Assembly: GCA_004560305.1 (NCBI GenBank)
Contig: SFVI01000012.1
Span: forward strand, 1-64,000
Length of the DNA: 64,000 nt
Source of the DNA: a bacterium
GTDB lineage: Bacteria; Bacillota; Clostridia; Oscillospirales; Oscillospiraceae
Direction of reading: 5' to 3'
Position numbers and translations under genes: made by a program. Below, one piece after another: positions 35,118 to 43,779 of this stretch. The notes beneath the pieces were generated by a model. That model saw only the letters and a program-made list of their open reading frames with translations, was not told where the DNA came from and searched no databases. Position 1 is the first letter of the stretch; every line of letters begins with the position of its first letter.

Positions 35118-36227
35118 ATGGCAACTGTAACACTGAAAAACGTAAAGAAGATCTACCCGTTCGTCAGCGGCGAAGGCAAGAAGAAAAAGAAAAAGGGTAA
35201 GGACGAGCCGGAAGAGAAAAAGGTCAACCTTCAGATCACCGATCAGGGCGTTGTGGCGGTTCAGGAGTTCAACCTGGACATCGCCGATAAGGAATTCATC
35301 GTTCTGGTAGGCCCCTCCGGCTGCGGCAAGTCCACCACGCTGCGTATGGTGGCCGGTCTGGAGGAAATCTCCGAGGGCGAGCTGTACATTGACGGCAAGC
35401 TCATGAACGATGTGGCCCCCAAGGACAGAGACATCGCCATGGTTTTCCAGAACTACGCCCTGTACCCCCATATGACCGTGTATGAAAACATGGCCTTCTC
35501 CCTGAAGCTGCGCAAGGAAAAGAAGGAAGTTATCGATCAGAAGGTCCGCGAGGCTGCCGAGATCCTGGATATCACCCAGTATCTGGACCGCAAGCCCAAG
35601 GCCCTGTCCGGCGGCCAGCGCCAGCGTGTGGCCATCGGCCGCGCCATCGTCCGCGACCCTGCCGTCTTCCTGATGGACGAGCCGCTGTCCAACCTGGACG
35701 CCAAGCTCCGTAACCAGATGCGCGCCGAGATCATCAAGCTGCGCGAACGTATCAATACAACCTTTATCTACGTCACCCATGACCAGACCGAGGCCATGAC
35801 CCTGGGCGACCGCATCGTCATCATGCGGGATGGCTACATCCAGCAGATCGGCACCCCCCAGGAAGTGTTCAACAATCCCCGGAACCTGTTTGTTGCCGGC
35901 TTCATCGGCACCCCCCAGATGAACTTCTTCGATGCCAAGCTGCTGAAGGAGAACGGCAAGTACTTTGTCCAGCTGGCCAATGTGAAGGTGGAGCTGAGCC
36001 AGGACAAGCAGGAGCGTCTCGCCGCCAACAATGTGGAGCCGCAGGAGGTTACCCTGGGCGTCCGTCCTGAGCACACCAACCTGGTGGAGGGCGGCGTGCC
36101 CGCCAAGGTGGATCCCACCATCGACATGAAGGGCAGCTACAGCATCGGCGACACCGTCAGCTTCAGCTTCAACGGCAACGTTGCCCACGTCTTTTCCAAG
36201 GAGACCGAGAAGAACCTGGAATGGTGA
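35118..36227 (+). CDS. Sugar ABC transporter ATP-binding protein (MsmK/UgpC type)
   Basis: CUT1-type ATPase, 369 residues, that usually serves several sugar or glycerol-phosphate importers. Walker A GPSGCGKST near 66, signature LSGGQRQR near 162, Walker B VFLMDEPLSNLDAKLR, switch His in IYVTHDQTEA, then a C-terminal OB/TOBE part. An unusual Lys-rich insert (GKKKKKKGKDEPEEKK) sits at about residues 19-35, before the Walker A strand. The ATG at 35118 is used because homology starts here (MATVTLKNVKKIYP); no Shine-Dalgarno sequence precedes it. No permease or binding protein genes are nearby. Confidence 0.92.
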   Translation: MATVTLKNVKKIYPFVSGEGKKKKKKGKDEPEEKKVNLQITDQGVVAVQEFNLDIADKEFIVLVGPSGCGKSTTLRMVAGLEEISEGELYIDGKLMNDVAPKDRDIAMVFQNYALYPHMTVYENMAFSLKLRKEKKEVIDQKVREAAEILDITQYLDRKPKALSGGQRQRVAIGRAIVRDPAVFLMDEPLSNLDAKLRNQMRAEIIKLRERINTTFIYVTHDQTEAMTLGDRIVIMRDGYIQQIGTPQEVFNNPRNLFVAGFIGTPQMNFFDAKLLKENGKYFVQLANVKVELSQDKQERLAANNVEPQEVTLGVRPEHTNLVEGGVPAKVDPTIDMKGSYSIGDTVSFSFNGNVAHVFSKETEKNLEW

Positions 36228-36243
36228 GCATTCCCACCATTAT

Positions 36244-36272
36244 AATCCCCCGGCCAATGGCCGGGGGATTTT
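36244..36272 (+). terminator. Terminator after the ATPase gene
   Basis: Stem AATCCCCCGGCC/GGCCGGGGGATT with loop AAT and T-run. It is almost the same hairpin as the one after tctA. Confidence 0.9.
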
Positions 36273-36361
36273 CCTGCTTGGAGTTCTGTTGTCAAAGTAC
36301 AACAAAACAGGGCCGGCAGATTTTGACAAATTATACAAGCATCCAAAAGGAAAAAAAGCCC

Positions 36362-36390
36362 TTGCAATTTGCCAACGCTTCGACTATAAT
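36362..36390 (+). promoter_or_regulatory. pyrR-uraA promoter
   Basis: TTGCAA, a 17-nt spacer and TATAAT. Start near 36397, which leaves about 150 nt of leader holding the PyrR attenuator. Confidence 0.85.
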
Positions 36391-36404
36391 CCACACGAAA
36401 AGAA

Positions 36405-36517
36405 GATTTTTAAGCTTCGGTACAGAGAGACCGGCAAAATCGCTCATAGGGAAGGGTGCGGCGCGCCGCATCCGCAATTGTGTGTGTGTCTTGCCGGGAA
36501 CAGGCAAGGCATTTTTT
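36405..36517 (+). promoter_or_regulatory. PyrR-binding attenuator leader
   Basis: The leader contains ACAGAGAGACCGGC (36422-36435), the conserved PyrR binding loop of pyr attenuators. It ends in a terminator hairpin CTTGCC/GGCAAG (36490-36508) followed by six T. With UMP bound, PyrR should stabilise the anti-antiterminator and allow termination; without it, read-through into pyrR and uraA. The mechanism is established for Firmicute pyr operons; the assignment here is by motif. Confidence 0.85.
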
Positions 36518-36550
36518 CTTGCCCGCGCCTATGGCGAAGGAGGGATTGGC

Positions 36551-37087
36551 GTGAAACTGAAGGCCCAGATCATGGACGAAGCTGCCCTGAGGCGGGCGCT
36601 GATGCGCATCTCCCATGAGATCGCCGAGCGGAACAAGGGCGTGGAAAACCTGGTGCTGGTGGGCATCCTCCGCCGGGGCGAGCCCATCGCCCGCATCATC
36701 CGGGAGAATATCCAGAAGATCGAGGATATGGCGCTGCCCTGCGGCAGCATCGATATCCGCTTCTACCGGGATGATCTTACCGAACTGACGGAGAATCCGG
36801 TTGTGAGAAAGACCGAGCTGCCCTTTGACGTGACCAATAAGGATGTGGTGCTGGTGGATGATGTGCTCTACACCGGCCGCACCGCCCGGGCCGCCATTGA
36901 GGCCGTGTTCTCCTGCGGCCGCCCCCGCAGCATCCAGCTGGCGGTGGTGGTGGACCGGGGCCACCGGGAGCTGCCCATCCGGGCGGACTATGTGGGCAAG
37001 AACATCCCCACCTCCCGCAGCGAACTGGTGGAGGTCCGCCTGCCGGAATACGACGGGGAGACCGGCGTGTTCCTGATGGCCCCCTGA
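36551..37087 (+). CDS. pyrR: Bifunctional pyr attenuation protein / uracil phosphoribosyltransferase PyrR
   Basis: RNA-binding regulator of pyrimidine genes with weak UPRTase activity, 178 residues. Begins MKLKAQIMDEAALRRALMRI; the PRPP-binding motif is VVLVDDVLYTGRTARAAI near residue 98, and the conserved GILRRGEPIA and VVVDRGHRELPIRADYVGKN are present. GTG start with AAGGAGGG 7 nt upstream. It sits behind the attenuator it should itself control. Confidence 0.96.
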   Translation: MKLKAQIMDEAALRRALMRISHEIAERNKGVENLVLVGILRRGEPIARIIRENIQKIEDMALPCGSIDIRFYRDDLTELTENPVVRKTELPFDVTNKDVVLVDDVLYTGRTARAAIEAVFSCGRPRSIQLAVVVDRGHRELPIRADYVGKNIPTSRSELVEVRLPEYDGETGVFLMAP

Positions 37088-37130
37088 ATTATGCGCACTC
37101 CAAAATTTACATATAAGAGAGGTTCTAAAA

Positions 37131-38471
37131 ATGGGAAAAAAGAATGCTAACGAAGGCCCTATTTATGACGCTCGCACCCTTGGCACCCCCAAGATGCTGA
37201 TTCTGGGTCTTCAGCACATGTTTGCCATGTTCGGCGCCACGGTTCTGGTGCCTGCCCTCACCGGCCTGGATGTTGCCACCACCCTGCTGTTCGCCGGCCT
37301 TGGCACGCTGCTGTTCCACCTGATCACCAAGCGTCAGGTCCCCGCTTTCCTGGGCTCCTCCTTCGCTTTCCTGGCCGGCTACTGGGCCATCGCCCCTAAC
37401 GGCGAGGCCGATCTGCTGCCCTACGCCTGCTTCGCCGTGGCCGTCTCCGGCCTGATGTATGTGGTTCTGGCCGCTGTGATCAAGAGCGTGGGCGTTAACA
37501 AGGTGATGCGCTTCTTCCCCCCCATCGTCACCGGCCCCATCATCATCGCCATCGGCCTGATCCTTTCCTCCTCTGCCATCAATAACTGCGGCGCCAACTG
37601 GCTGGTGGCTGTCGTTGCCATCGTTGTTGTGGTTGTCTGCAACATGTGGGGCAAGGGCATGATCAAGATCATTCCCATCCTCATCGGCGTGATCGCCTCC
37701 TACCTGGTGTCCATGATCGTTGACCCCGCTTCCCGGGCCAATGTGGTCCAGACCGTGGCCGCTGCCGACTGGATCGGTATCCCTGTCCACAAGGACGCTA
37801 CCGTTTTCGGCCTCTTTGCCAACGGGGCTGACACCAGTCTGCTGATCACCGCCTGCATCACCATCGTCCCCCTGGCCATCGCCACCATGATGGAGCACAT
37901 CGGCGACATCTGCGCCATTTCCTCCACCGTCAACAAGAACTTCCTGGTAGAGCCGGGCCTGCACCGCACCCTGATGGGCGACGGCCTTGCCACCACTCTG
38001 GCCTCCCTCTTCGGCGCTCCCGCCAACACCACCTACGGCGAGAACACCGGCGTCCTGGCTCTGTCCAAGGTCTATGACCCCAAGGTCATCCGTCTGGCCG
38101 CCCTGTTCGCCATCATCCTCAGCTTCTGCCCCAAGTTCGCCGCCCTCATCACCGCCATGCCCGCCGCCACCATCGGCGGTGTGTCCCTGGTGCTCTACGG
38201 CATGATCTCTGCCGTGGGTGTGCGCAACGTGGTGGAGAACCGTGTGGACTTTACCAACACCCGCAACGTGGTCATCGCCGCCCTGATCCTGGTGCTGTCC
38301 CTGGGCATTGCCAACAGCTCCGCCGGCGCCGTGCGGATCGGCTCCGTCAGCCTGTCCGGCCTGGCTGTTGCCTCCATCGTGGGTATCATCCTCAACGCCG
38401 TCCTCCCCGGCAAGGACTACGAATTCCAGCAGGAGAGCGAAGGCTCTACCTCCGTCAACTTCAAGGTCTGA
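37131..38471 (+). CDS. uraA: Uracil permease (UraA/PyrP, NCS2 family)
   Basis: Proton-driven uracil importer, 446 residues, about fourteen hydrophobic helices. Typical signs: LGLQHMFAMFGATVLVP (about 25-41), FLGSSFAF near residue 70 and the central carrier segment with TMMEHIGDICAIS (about 250). GAGAGG precedes the ATG. Directly follows pyrR, so uracil uptake is under the same attenuator. Confidence 0.95.
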   Translation: MGKKNANEGPIYDARTLGTPKMLILGLQHMFAMFGATVLVPALTGLDVATTLLFAGLGTLLFHLITKRQVPAFLGSSFAFLAGYWAIAPNGEADLLPYACFAVAVSGLMYVVLAAVIKSVGVNKVMRFFPPIVTGPIIIAIGLILSSSAINNCGANWLVAVVAIVVVVVCNMWGKGMIKIIPILIGVIASYLVSMIVDPASRANVVQTVAAADWIGIPVHKDATVFGLFANGADTSLLITACITIVPLAIATMMEHIGDICAISSTVNKNFLVEPGLHRTLMGDGLATTLASLFGAPANTTYGENTGVLALSKVYDPKVIRLAALFAIILSFCPKFAALITAMPAATIGGVSLVLYGMISAVGVRNVVENRVDFTNTRNVVIAALILVLSLGIANSSAGAVRIGSVSLSGLAVASIVGIILNAVLPGKDYEFQQESEGSTSVNFKV

Positions 38472-38494
38472 TTCCGAACAGAAAACCAATAAAC

Positions 38495-38519
38495 GCCGCC
38501 CCGGAAAATCCGGGGCGGC
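38495..38519. terminator. Terminator between uraA and anti-sigma gene
   Basis: Perfect 10-bp GC stem GCCGCCCCGG / CCGGGGCGGC, loop AAAAT, T-rich exits. It separates convergent genes. Confidence 0.9.
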
Positions 38520-38525
38520 ATTCTT

Positions 38526-39377
38526 TTATCCGCGGCCAATGTCCATCATGCCGATCTGGATCTCATCCAGAGGATTGCCCGGAGACGCCGGGGTGTCCGT
38601 TTCCCGGATCTCCAGATTTTGTGCGATCTTCTCCAGGGTATCCATGCTTTCCTCGCCCTGGACAATAGCAAGAATCCCCTGCTCCTCGTCAAACATCAGA
38701 ATATAATTCACAATGGACAAATATTTGTTCAGTCTGCTCCATTCGGTGCCGCTGTAGTCCGCCACCACCTTTGTGACCTTCCACCGATCCCAGATTTCCT
38801 CCTCAATGGTTACCGGCTCGGCGTTGAGCACAGACATTCTTCCCCTGGTATCCACCTCGTAGGCGAAAATCTGGCAGGGGATGTGGTCACAGGAACAGCA
38901 GGCGCCAAAGCCGTTTCCCCAGCCGTCCCCGGTGTAGTCGCTGCGGAAGCACTCCACATAGTGCTCCTCTTCCGGCAGCCAGCCGGGTTTGATCTCCAGC
39001 AGATACCGGGGGGTGTCAGGACCGGTGAAGGTAAAGATCAGGCCGGCGTCGGGATAGACAAGCTTCTGCTCTTCCATCAGCTTGCCCTCGTCATCGTAAA
39101 ATCGCCAGTAGCCGCTGGGAATTTCATCTGCGGGAACGGTCTCCCGGTGCATACCGAACAGGCCCGCCGCGAAGGCCGTTGCCGTCATCAGCGAGGCGAT
39201 CACCGCCGCCAGCAGCAGGATGCGTGTCACATTCCTTCTCCCGGGCCGCGGGGCATCGTTTTTGATTTTGTTCAAAACCTTCGCCTTGACGCGCTGCGTA
39301 AGCTGTTCATCTGCCGTGCCCAGCGCCACCCCTTCGGGGCAGCAGCCGTCCATCAGGTCACTGATCCGAATTTGCAT
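38526..39377 (-). CDS. Putative anti-sigma factor, single-pass membrane protein
   Basis: 283 residues. Cytoplasmic N-terminus (about 1-50) with basic residues, one membrane helix (about 51-72), and an outside domain of about 210 residues that resembles DUF4367-type anti-sigma/sensor proteins. The outer domain has a tight Cys cluster, ACCSCDHIPC (about residue 158-167), suggesting metal or redox sensing (inference). It overlaps the sigma-factor gene by 20 bp, the usual layout for an ECF sigma/anti-sigma pair. Confidence 0.72.
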   Translation of the reverse strand: MQIRISDLMDGCCPEGVALGTADEQLTQRVKAKVLNKIKNDAPRPGRRNVTRILLLAAVIASLMTATAFAAGLFGMHRETVPADEIPSGYWRFYDDEGKLMEEQKLVYPDAGLIFTFTGPDTPRYLLEIKPGWLPEEEHYVECFRSDYTGDGWGNGFGACCSCDHIPCQIFAYEVDTRGRMSVLNAEPVTIEEEIWDRWKVTKVVADYSGTEWSRLNKYLSIVNYILMFDEEQGILAIVQGEESMDTLEKIAQNLEIRETDTPASPGNPLDEIQIGMMDIGRG

Positions 39378-39951
39378 CGCCGTACCCCCTTTCTTCCAGA
39401 TGCTCTTTCAACTTCTCCCGGCCCCGGGACAGCCTGCTGCGGACAGTGGCGGCGTTCATGCCCAGGGCCTGAGCAATGTCCCCGGTCTTTTGGTAGAGAA
39501 AATACCGCCGCAGGAAAATTTCGCTGTCCGGCTGGCCCAGACTGTCCACCGCCTCCCGGCAGGCCGCCTTCAATTCCAGTGCCAGCACTCCCTCCTCCGG
39601 GCCGGGGAGGCTTAGCTCCAGCAGGTCGTCCTCCAGCGGCTCGGTCAGCTTCAGGCGCCGCAGCCGGGACTTGGCGGCGTTGCGGGCGATGGCGGCCAGA
39701 TAGGCCTTCAGCTTCCCCGTCTCCACCTGCGCCCGGCTGTACCAGAGGGAGCAGAACACGTCGGAGACCACTTCCTCCAGATCCTCCCGGGGCAGCGCGT
39801 GGGAGAGAATGTTGCTGATAATGGCAAAGACATAGGGCGTGTATTGGTCGATGATCTGCTCCAGGGCGGCGCTGTCACCCCGGCGCAGGGCTTTCAAAAT
39901 GCGCTTTTCATTCACAAGCGTTTCACAGCCTTTCTTTTTAAGCGCTCTCAC
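39358..39951 (-). CDS. ECF-type RNA polymerase sigma factor
   Basis: 197 residues. Region 2 (LEQIIDQYTPYVFAIISNIL.. EEVVSDVFCSLW; residues about 30-70) and region 4 with a helix-turn-helix (TGDIAQALGMNAATVRSRLSRGREKLKE; about 155-185). GTG at 39951 is given as start, but a GTG 36 bp downstream (39915) is as likely because no clear ribosome site favours either. On the minus strand upstream there is GCAAC-N14-CGTC, reminiscent of ECF promoters, so it may be autoregulated. Confidence 0.9.
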   Translation of the reverse strand: MRALKKKGCETLVNEKRILKALRRGDSAALEQIIDQYTPYVFAIISNILSHALPREDLEEVVSDVFCSLWYSRAQVETGKLKAYLAAIARNAAKSRLRRLKLTEPLEDDLLELSLPGPEEGVLALELKAACREAVDSLGQPDSEIFLRRYFLYQKTGDIAQALGMNAATVRSRLSRGREKLKEHLEERGYGDANSDQ

Positions 39952-39991
39952 CTATATAAACGACGGACAGGCCGTTTTTGTTGCAGAAAAC

Positions 39992-40022
39992 AAAAACCGC
40001 ACCAAAAATCGGTGCGGTTTTT
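39992..40022 (-). terminator. Terminator of the nucleoside ABC transporter operon
   Basis: 12-bp stem AAAAACCGCACC / GGTGCGGTTTTT with T-rich exit on the minus strand, 11 bp after the last permease stop. Confidence 0.87.
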
Positions 40023-40033
40023 GTGATGTGTCG

Positions 40034-41026
40034 TTATCGTTCTTCCCTGAAATAAGCCAGGCCCAGGGAGGCGGGGGGCTGATTTTCCCGCTTGTTGCGC
40101 ATGGAGGAGATCACCAGCACAATGATGGTGACCACATAGGGCAGCATCTTATAAAGCTCCTTCACCGCCAGGTTCATACCGGTGGGGATGAAGAGGTAGA
40201 GGATGTACAGGCCGCCGAAGAGGATGGAGGCGAACACCGCCACATTGGGCTTCCAGATGGTGAAGATCACCAACGCCAGGGCCAGCCAGCCCCGGTCGCC
40301 GAAGGCGTCATTGGACCAGACGCCGCAGGCGTAGTCCATTACATAGTACAGTCCGCCCAGGCCGGCGATCATGCAGCCGATGCAGGTGGCCATGTACTTG
40401 TACTTATTCACGTCGATGCCGGCGGCGTCGGCGGTGTTGGGGCTTTCGCCCACGGCCCGCAGATGCAGGCCCACCTTGGTGCGCTTGAGCACATAGGCGC
40501 AGACGAAGGCGATGATCACCGCCACATAGGCCAGAAAGCCGTAGCTAAGGAAGATTTTGCCGAACCAGCCCAGATTGGAAGCAAAGGGCAGGGACTTTTT
40601 GAAGCAGGCGCTGGTGGCGGACAGGGCAATGGAAGGCACATCCGCGCCGGAGAGCTTGATGAGGGAGCCGCCGAAGAAGTTGCCGAAGCCCACGCCGAAG
40701 GTGGTCATGGCAAGGCCGGTGACGTTCTGGTTGGCCCGCAGGGTGACTGTGAGAAAGCAGTACAGCAGACCCATCAGCAGAGAGCCCAGCAGGCAGCAGG
40801 CCAGGGGAATCAGTACCGCCAGAAAGCCGTTGACACCGGCAGAACCCACAGATTGCTCATAGAGGAAGGCGCCGATGACACCGGAGATGCCGCCCACATA
40901 CATCACGCCGGGCAGGCCCAGGTTCAGGTTGCCGGATTTCTCCGTCAGGGTCTCGCCGGTGCAGCCGAAAAGCAGGGGGATGCCCTGAACGATGGCCCGG
41001 GGGATAAAGGAGACAAAATCAAACAT
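40034..41026 (-). CDS. Nucleoside ABC transporter permease (NupQ-like)
   Basis: Second membrane subunit of a BMP-type nucleoside importer, 330 residues, about eight to ten hydrophobic helices. Family start MFDFVSFIPRAIVQGIPLLFGCTGETLTEKSGNLNLG with the ABC-permease motif region DAAGIDVNKYKYMATCIGCM (about 218-237). It ends the operon, 3 bp after the other permease gene. Confidence 0.9.
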   Translation of the reverse strand: MFDFVSFIPRAIVQGIPLLFGCTGETLTEKSGNLNLGLPGVMYVGGISGVIGAFLYEQSVGSAGVNGFLAVLIPLACCLLGSLLMGLLYCFLTVTLRANQNVTGLAMTTFGVGFGNFFGGSLIKLSGADVPSIALSATSACFKKSLPFASNLGWFGKIFLSYGFLAYVAVIIAFVCAYVLKRTKVGLHLRAVGESPNTADAAGIDVNKYKYMATCIGCMIAGLGGLYYVMDYACGVWSNDAFGDRGWLALALVIFTIWKPNVAVFASILFGGLYILYLFIPTGMNLAVKELYKMLPYVVTIIVLVISSMRNKRENQPPASLGLAYFREER

Positions 41027-41029
41027 GGC

Positions 41030-42127
41030 TCATTCCTCCTTCCCAGCCGCCTTGCGGAAGCTGATTTTGTAGTTGATAAAGAACTCGCAGCCGATGATGA
41101 AGAACAGGATGATGCCGGTGAGGATGTCGCCGAAGGAGTGGTTCAGACCGAAGTCCGTGGCGATCTCCCCGGCGCCTCGTTCCAGAAACACCAGCAGCAG
41201 ACTGGTAAAGACCATGAAGACGGGGTTGAACTTGGCAAGCCAGGACACCATGACCGCGGTGAAGCCCCGGCCGCCCACGATGGTGGTGGTGACGGTGTGG
41301 TTGATTCCGCCCACCAGCAGCAGGCCCGCCAGACCGCAGACCGCACCGGAGACCACCATGGTGCGGATGATGACCTTTTCCACCTTGATGCCCACATAGC
41401 GGGCGGTGCGCTCGCTCTCGCCCACCACGGCGATCTCATAGCCGTGCTTGGAGTAGTTCAGGTACAGGTACATCAGCACCGTGACGATGGCCACCACCAC
41501 AATGCTCAGCAGATACTTGTTGCCCAACTGGGGCAGCCAGCCCAGCTCGCTGCTCTGGTTGATGATGCCGATCTTGCCGGCGCCCTTGGGCACTTCCCAG
41601 TAGATCACGAAAAAGGCCACAAGCTGGGTAGCCACATAGTTCATCATCAGGGTAAAGAGCGTCTCATTGGTGTTCCATTTGGCCTTGAAAATGGCGGGGA
41701 TCATACCCCAGATGGCGCCGGCTACGATGGACGCCACGATCATAACGCAGATCAGCAGCCAGTTGGGGACCTTATCCGCCAGCAGGATCATGCAGGAGGC
41801 GGTGGCCAGACAGCCGATCAGGGTCTGGCCCTCGGCGCCGATGTTCCAGAAGCGCATCCGGAAGGCGGGGGTCACCGCCAGGGAGATGCACAGCAGAATG
41901 GCCACGTTCTGGAAGGTAATCCAGGTTTTGCGGGCGGTGCCGAAGGCACCGTCAATCATGGCGGCATAGACCGCGATGGGGTTTTCGCCGGTGGTAACGG
42001 TGGTTACCAGGGCGCAGGCCACCAGAGCCAGCAGGATGGCCAGGGCCCGGATGCCCCAGGCACCGTACCAGGGCAGGGCGGCCCGCTTGACGATATGGAC
42101 CAAAGGCCCTCTGTTTTGCTTATTCAT
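41030..42127 (-). CDS. Nucleoside ABC transporter permease (NupP-like)
   Basis: First membrane subunit, 365 residues, about nine hydrophobic helices. The ATG at 42127 (MNKQNRGPLV) overlaps the end of the ATPase gene; an in-frame codon further upstream is rejected. The C-terminal region has GGINHTVTTTIVGGRGFTAVMV and FLERGAGEIAT, as in BMP-type permeases related to ribose transporters. Confidence 0.9.
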   Translation of the reverse strand: MNKQNRGPLVHIVKRAALPWYGAWGIRALAILLALVACALVTTVTTGENPIAVYAAMIDGAFGTARKTWITFQNVAILLCISLAVTPAFRMRFWNIGAEGQTLIGCLATASCMILLADKVPNWLLICVMIVASIVAGAIWGMIPAIFKAKWNTNETLFTLMMNYVATQLVAFFVIYWEVPKGAGKIGIINQSSELGWLPQLGNKYLLSIVVVAIVTVLMYLYLNYSKHGYEIAVVGESERTARYVGIKVEKVIIRTMVVSGAVCGLAGLLLVGGINHTVTTTIVGGRGFTAVMVSWLAKFNPVFMVFTSLLLVFLERGAGEIATDFGLNHSFGDILTGIILFFIIGCEFFINYKISFRKAAGKEE

Positions 42128-43658
42128 CCGCGTTCTTCCCTCCAAGCCTTGTCATCATCATGCCCACGTCCCGCTTCTGGGCGCCCCGGCCCTCCACGAT
42201 GCCGCTGACCTTGCCGCCGCAGAGCACCAGGATCCGGTCTGCCAGCTCCAGCAGCACGTCCAGATCCTCACCCACATAGATGACGGCCACACCGGCCAGC
42301 TTCTGCCGGTTGATCAGGTCATAAATGGTGTAGGAGGAGTTGATATCCAGGCCCCGGACGGCGTAGGCTGTCAGCAGCACGGTAGGGGCGGAAGCGATCT
42401 CCCGGCCCACCAGCACCTTCTGCACATTGCCGCCGGAAAGACGGCGGACAGGGGTGGCGATGCTGGGGGTCTTGACCTCCAGATCCGCAACCACTTCCTG
42501 GGCCAGCTTTTTGGGGGACTTCCTGTCGGTAAAGAAGCCTTTGCCCCGGCGGAAGGAGCGGAGCATCATGTTGTCTGCCAGGTCCATGTTGGCCACCAGA
42601 CCCATGCCCAGCCGGTCCTCCGGCACAAAGGAGAGGCTGACGCCCATATCTGCGATGGCCAGGGGATCCTTGCCGATCAGCTCTTCCCGCTCGCCGTTGT
42701 CCTCAATATAGCTGATGCTGCCGCTCTCCACCGGCTGCAGGCCGGCGATGGCCTCCAGCAGCTCCTTCTGGCCGCAGCCGGAGATGCCGGCAATGCCCAG
42801 AATCTCGCCGGAATTGGCGGTGAAGCTGACACCGTCCAGCTTCAGCACCCCATCGATGGAGCGCACGGTCAGGTTCTTCACCTCAATGCGGGGCTTGGGA
42901 TCCACCGGCTCCGGCCGGTCAATGTTCAGCGTCACCGCATGGCCCACCATCATGTTGGTCATTTCCTGGGCGTTGGTGGTCTTGGTTGGCATATCGCCGA
43001 TGAACTGACCATGGCGCAGCACCGCCACCCGGTCAGACAGATCCTCCACCTCATGCAGCTTGTGGGTGATGATGACAATGGCCTTGCCGTCGTCCCGCAT
43101 ATTGCGCAGCACGGCGAAGAGCTTGTCGGTCTCCTGGGGGGTCAGGACAGCGGTGGGCTCGTCCAGGATCAGAATGTCGGCGCCCCGGTACAGCACCTTG
43201 ATGATCTCCACCGTCTGCTTCTGGGATACGGACATATCATAAATCTTCTGATAGGGGTCCACCTCAAAGCCATAGGCCTCGCAGATGCCCCGCACCCGCT
43301 GCGCCACCTTTTCCAGGTCCAGCCGCCCCGGCTCGTTCAGGCCCAGGACAATGTTCTCCGCCGCGGTGAGCACATCCACCAGCTTGAAGTGCTGATGGAT
43401 CATGCCGATGCCCAGGTCAAAGGCGTCCTTGGGGGAGCGGATCACCACTTCCTTGCCGTCGATGCTGATCTCCCCCTCGTCGGGGAAGTAGATGCCGGAG
43501 AGCATATTCATCAGGGTGGTCTTGCCGCTGCCGTTCTCACCCAGCAGGGCCAGGATCTCGCCCCGGTAGATGTCCAGCCAGACCTTGTCGTTGGCCACCA
43601 CCGGGCCGAAGGTCTTGGTGATGTTGCGCATCCGGACTGCGGGAGTCTTGTTGTCCAA
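42120..43658 (-). CDS. Nucleoside ABC transporter ATP-binding protein (NupO-like)
   Basis: Two fused ATPase domains, about 512 residues. Domain 1: Walker A GENGSGKTTL near residue 42 with Walker B ILILDEPTAVLT. Domain 2 has signature RLSGGNVQKV, with a Walker B written VLLTAYAVRGLD, i.e. degenerate, as often in this subfamily. TTG at 43658 is taken as start: AGGAG lies 8 nt upstream; a GTG three codons earlier overlaps that site. It couples by overlap to the next permease. Confidence 0.92.
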   Translation of the reverse strand: MDNKTPAVRMRNITKTFGPVVANDKVWLDIYRGEILALLGENGSGKTTLMNMLSGIYFPDEGEISIDGKEVVIRSPKDAFDLGIGMIHQHFKLVDVLTAAENIVLGLNEPGRLDLEKVAQRVRGICEAYGFEVDPYQKIYDMSVSQKQTVEIIKVLYRGADILILDEPTAVLTPQETDKLFAVLRNMRDDGKAIVIITHKLHEVEDLSDRVAVLRHGQFIGDMPTKTTNAQEMTNMMVGHAVTLNIDRPEPVDPKPRIEVKNLTVRSIDGVLKLDGVSFTANSGEILGIAGISGCGQKELLEAIAGLQPVESGSISYIEDNGEREELIGKDPLAIADMGVSLSFVPEDRLGMGLVANMDLADNMMLRSFRRGKGFFTDRKSPKKLAQEVVADLEVKTPSIATPVRRLSGGNVQKVLVGREIASAPTVLLTAYAVRGLDINSSYTIYDLINRQKLAGVAVIYVGEDLDVLLELADRILVLCGGKVSGIVEGRGAQKRDVGMMMTRLGGKNADE

Positions 43659-43679
43659 AGCTGTCACTCCTGTCGATTG

Positions 43680-43699
43680 GTGTCGAAATAGTACGACAC
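43680..43699. promoter_or_regulatory. Dyad GTGTCG-N8-CGACAC upstream of the ATPase gene
   Basis: Perfect 6-bp inverted repeat just downstream of a possible promoter and before the ATPase ribosome site. It could be an operator or a small leader hairpin. Confidence 0.4.
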
Positions 43700-43702
43700 T
43701 AT

Positions 43703-43730
43703 AATATAATAAAAGTATTCACGCTGTAAA
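43703..43730 (-). promoter_or_regulatory. Possible internal promoter before the ATPase gene
   Basis: Minus-strand TTTACA (43730-43725), a 16-nt spacer and TATATT (43708-43703). It would allow the ATPase and permeases to be made without the binding protein. Confidence 0.5.
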
Positions 43731-43765
43731 GGGCAGCGCAGTGATTTTTCGCTGCGCTGCCCTTT
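43728..43765 (-). other. Intercistronic hairpin 1
   Basis: 14-bp perfect stem AAAGGGCAGCGCAG / CTGCGCTGCCCTTT with a 10-nt loop. No T-run follows on the minus strand. It may protect the upstream bmp mRNA or reduce read-through. Confidence 0.6.
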
Positions 43766-43779
43766 GCAGCATAGGGTGG

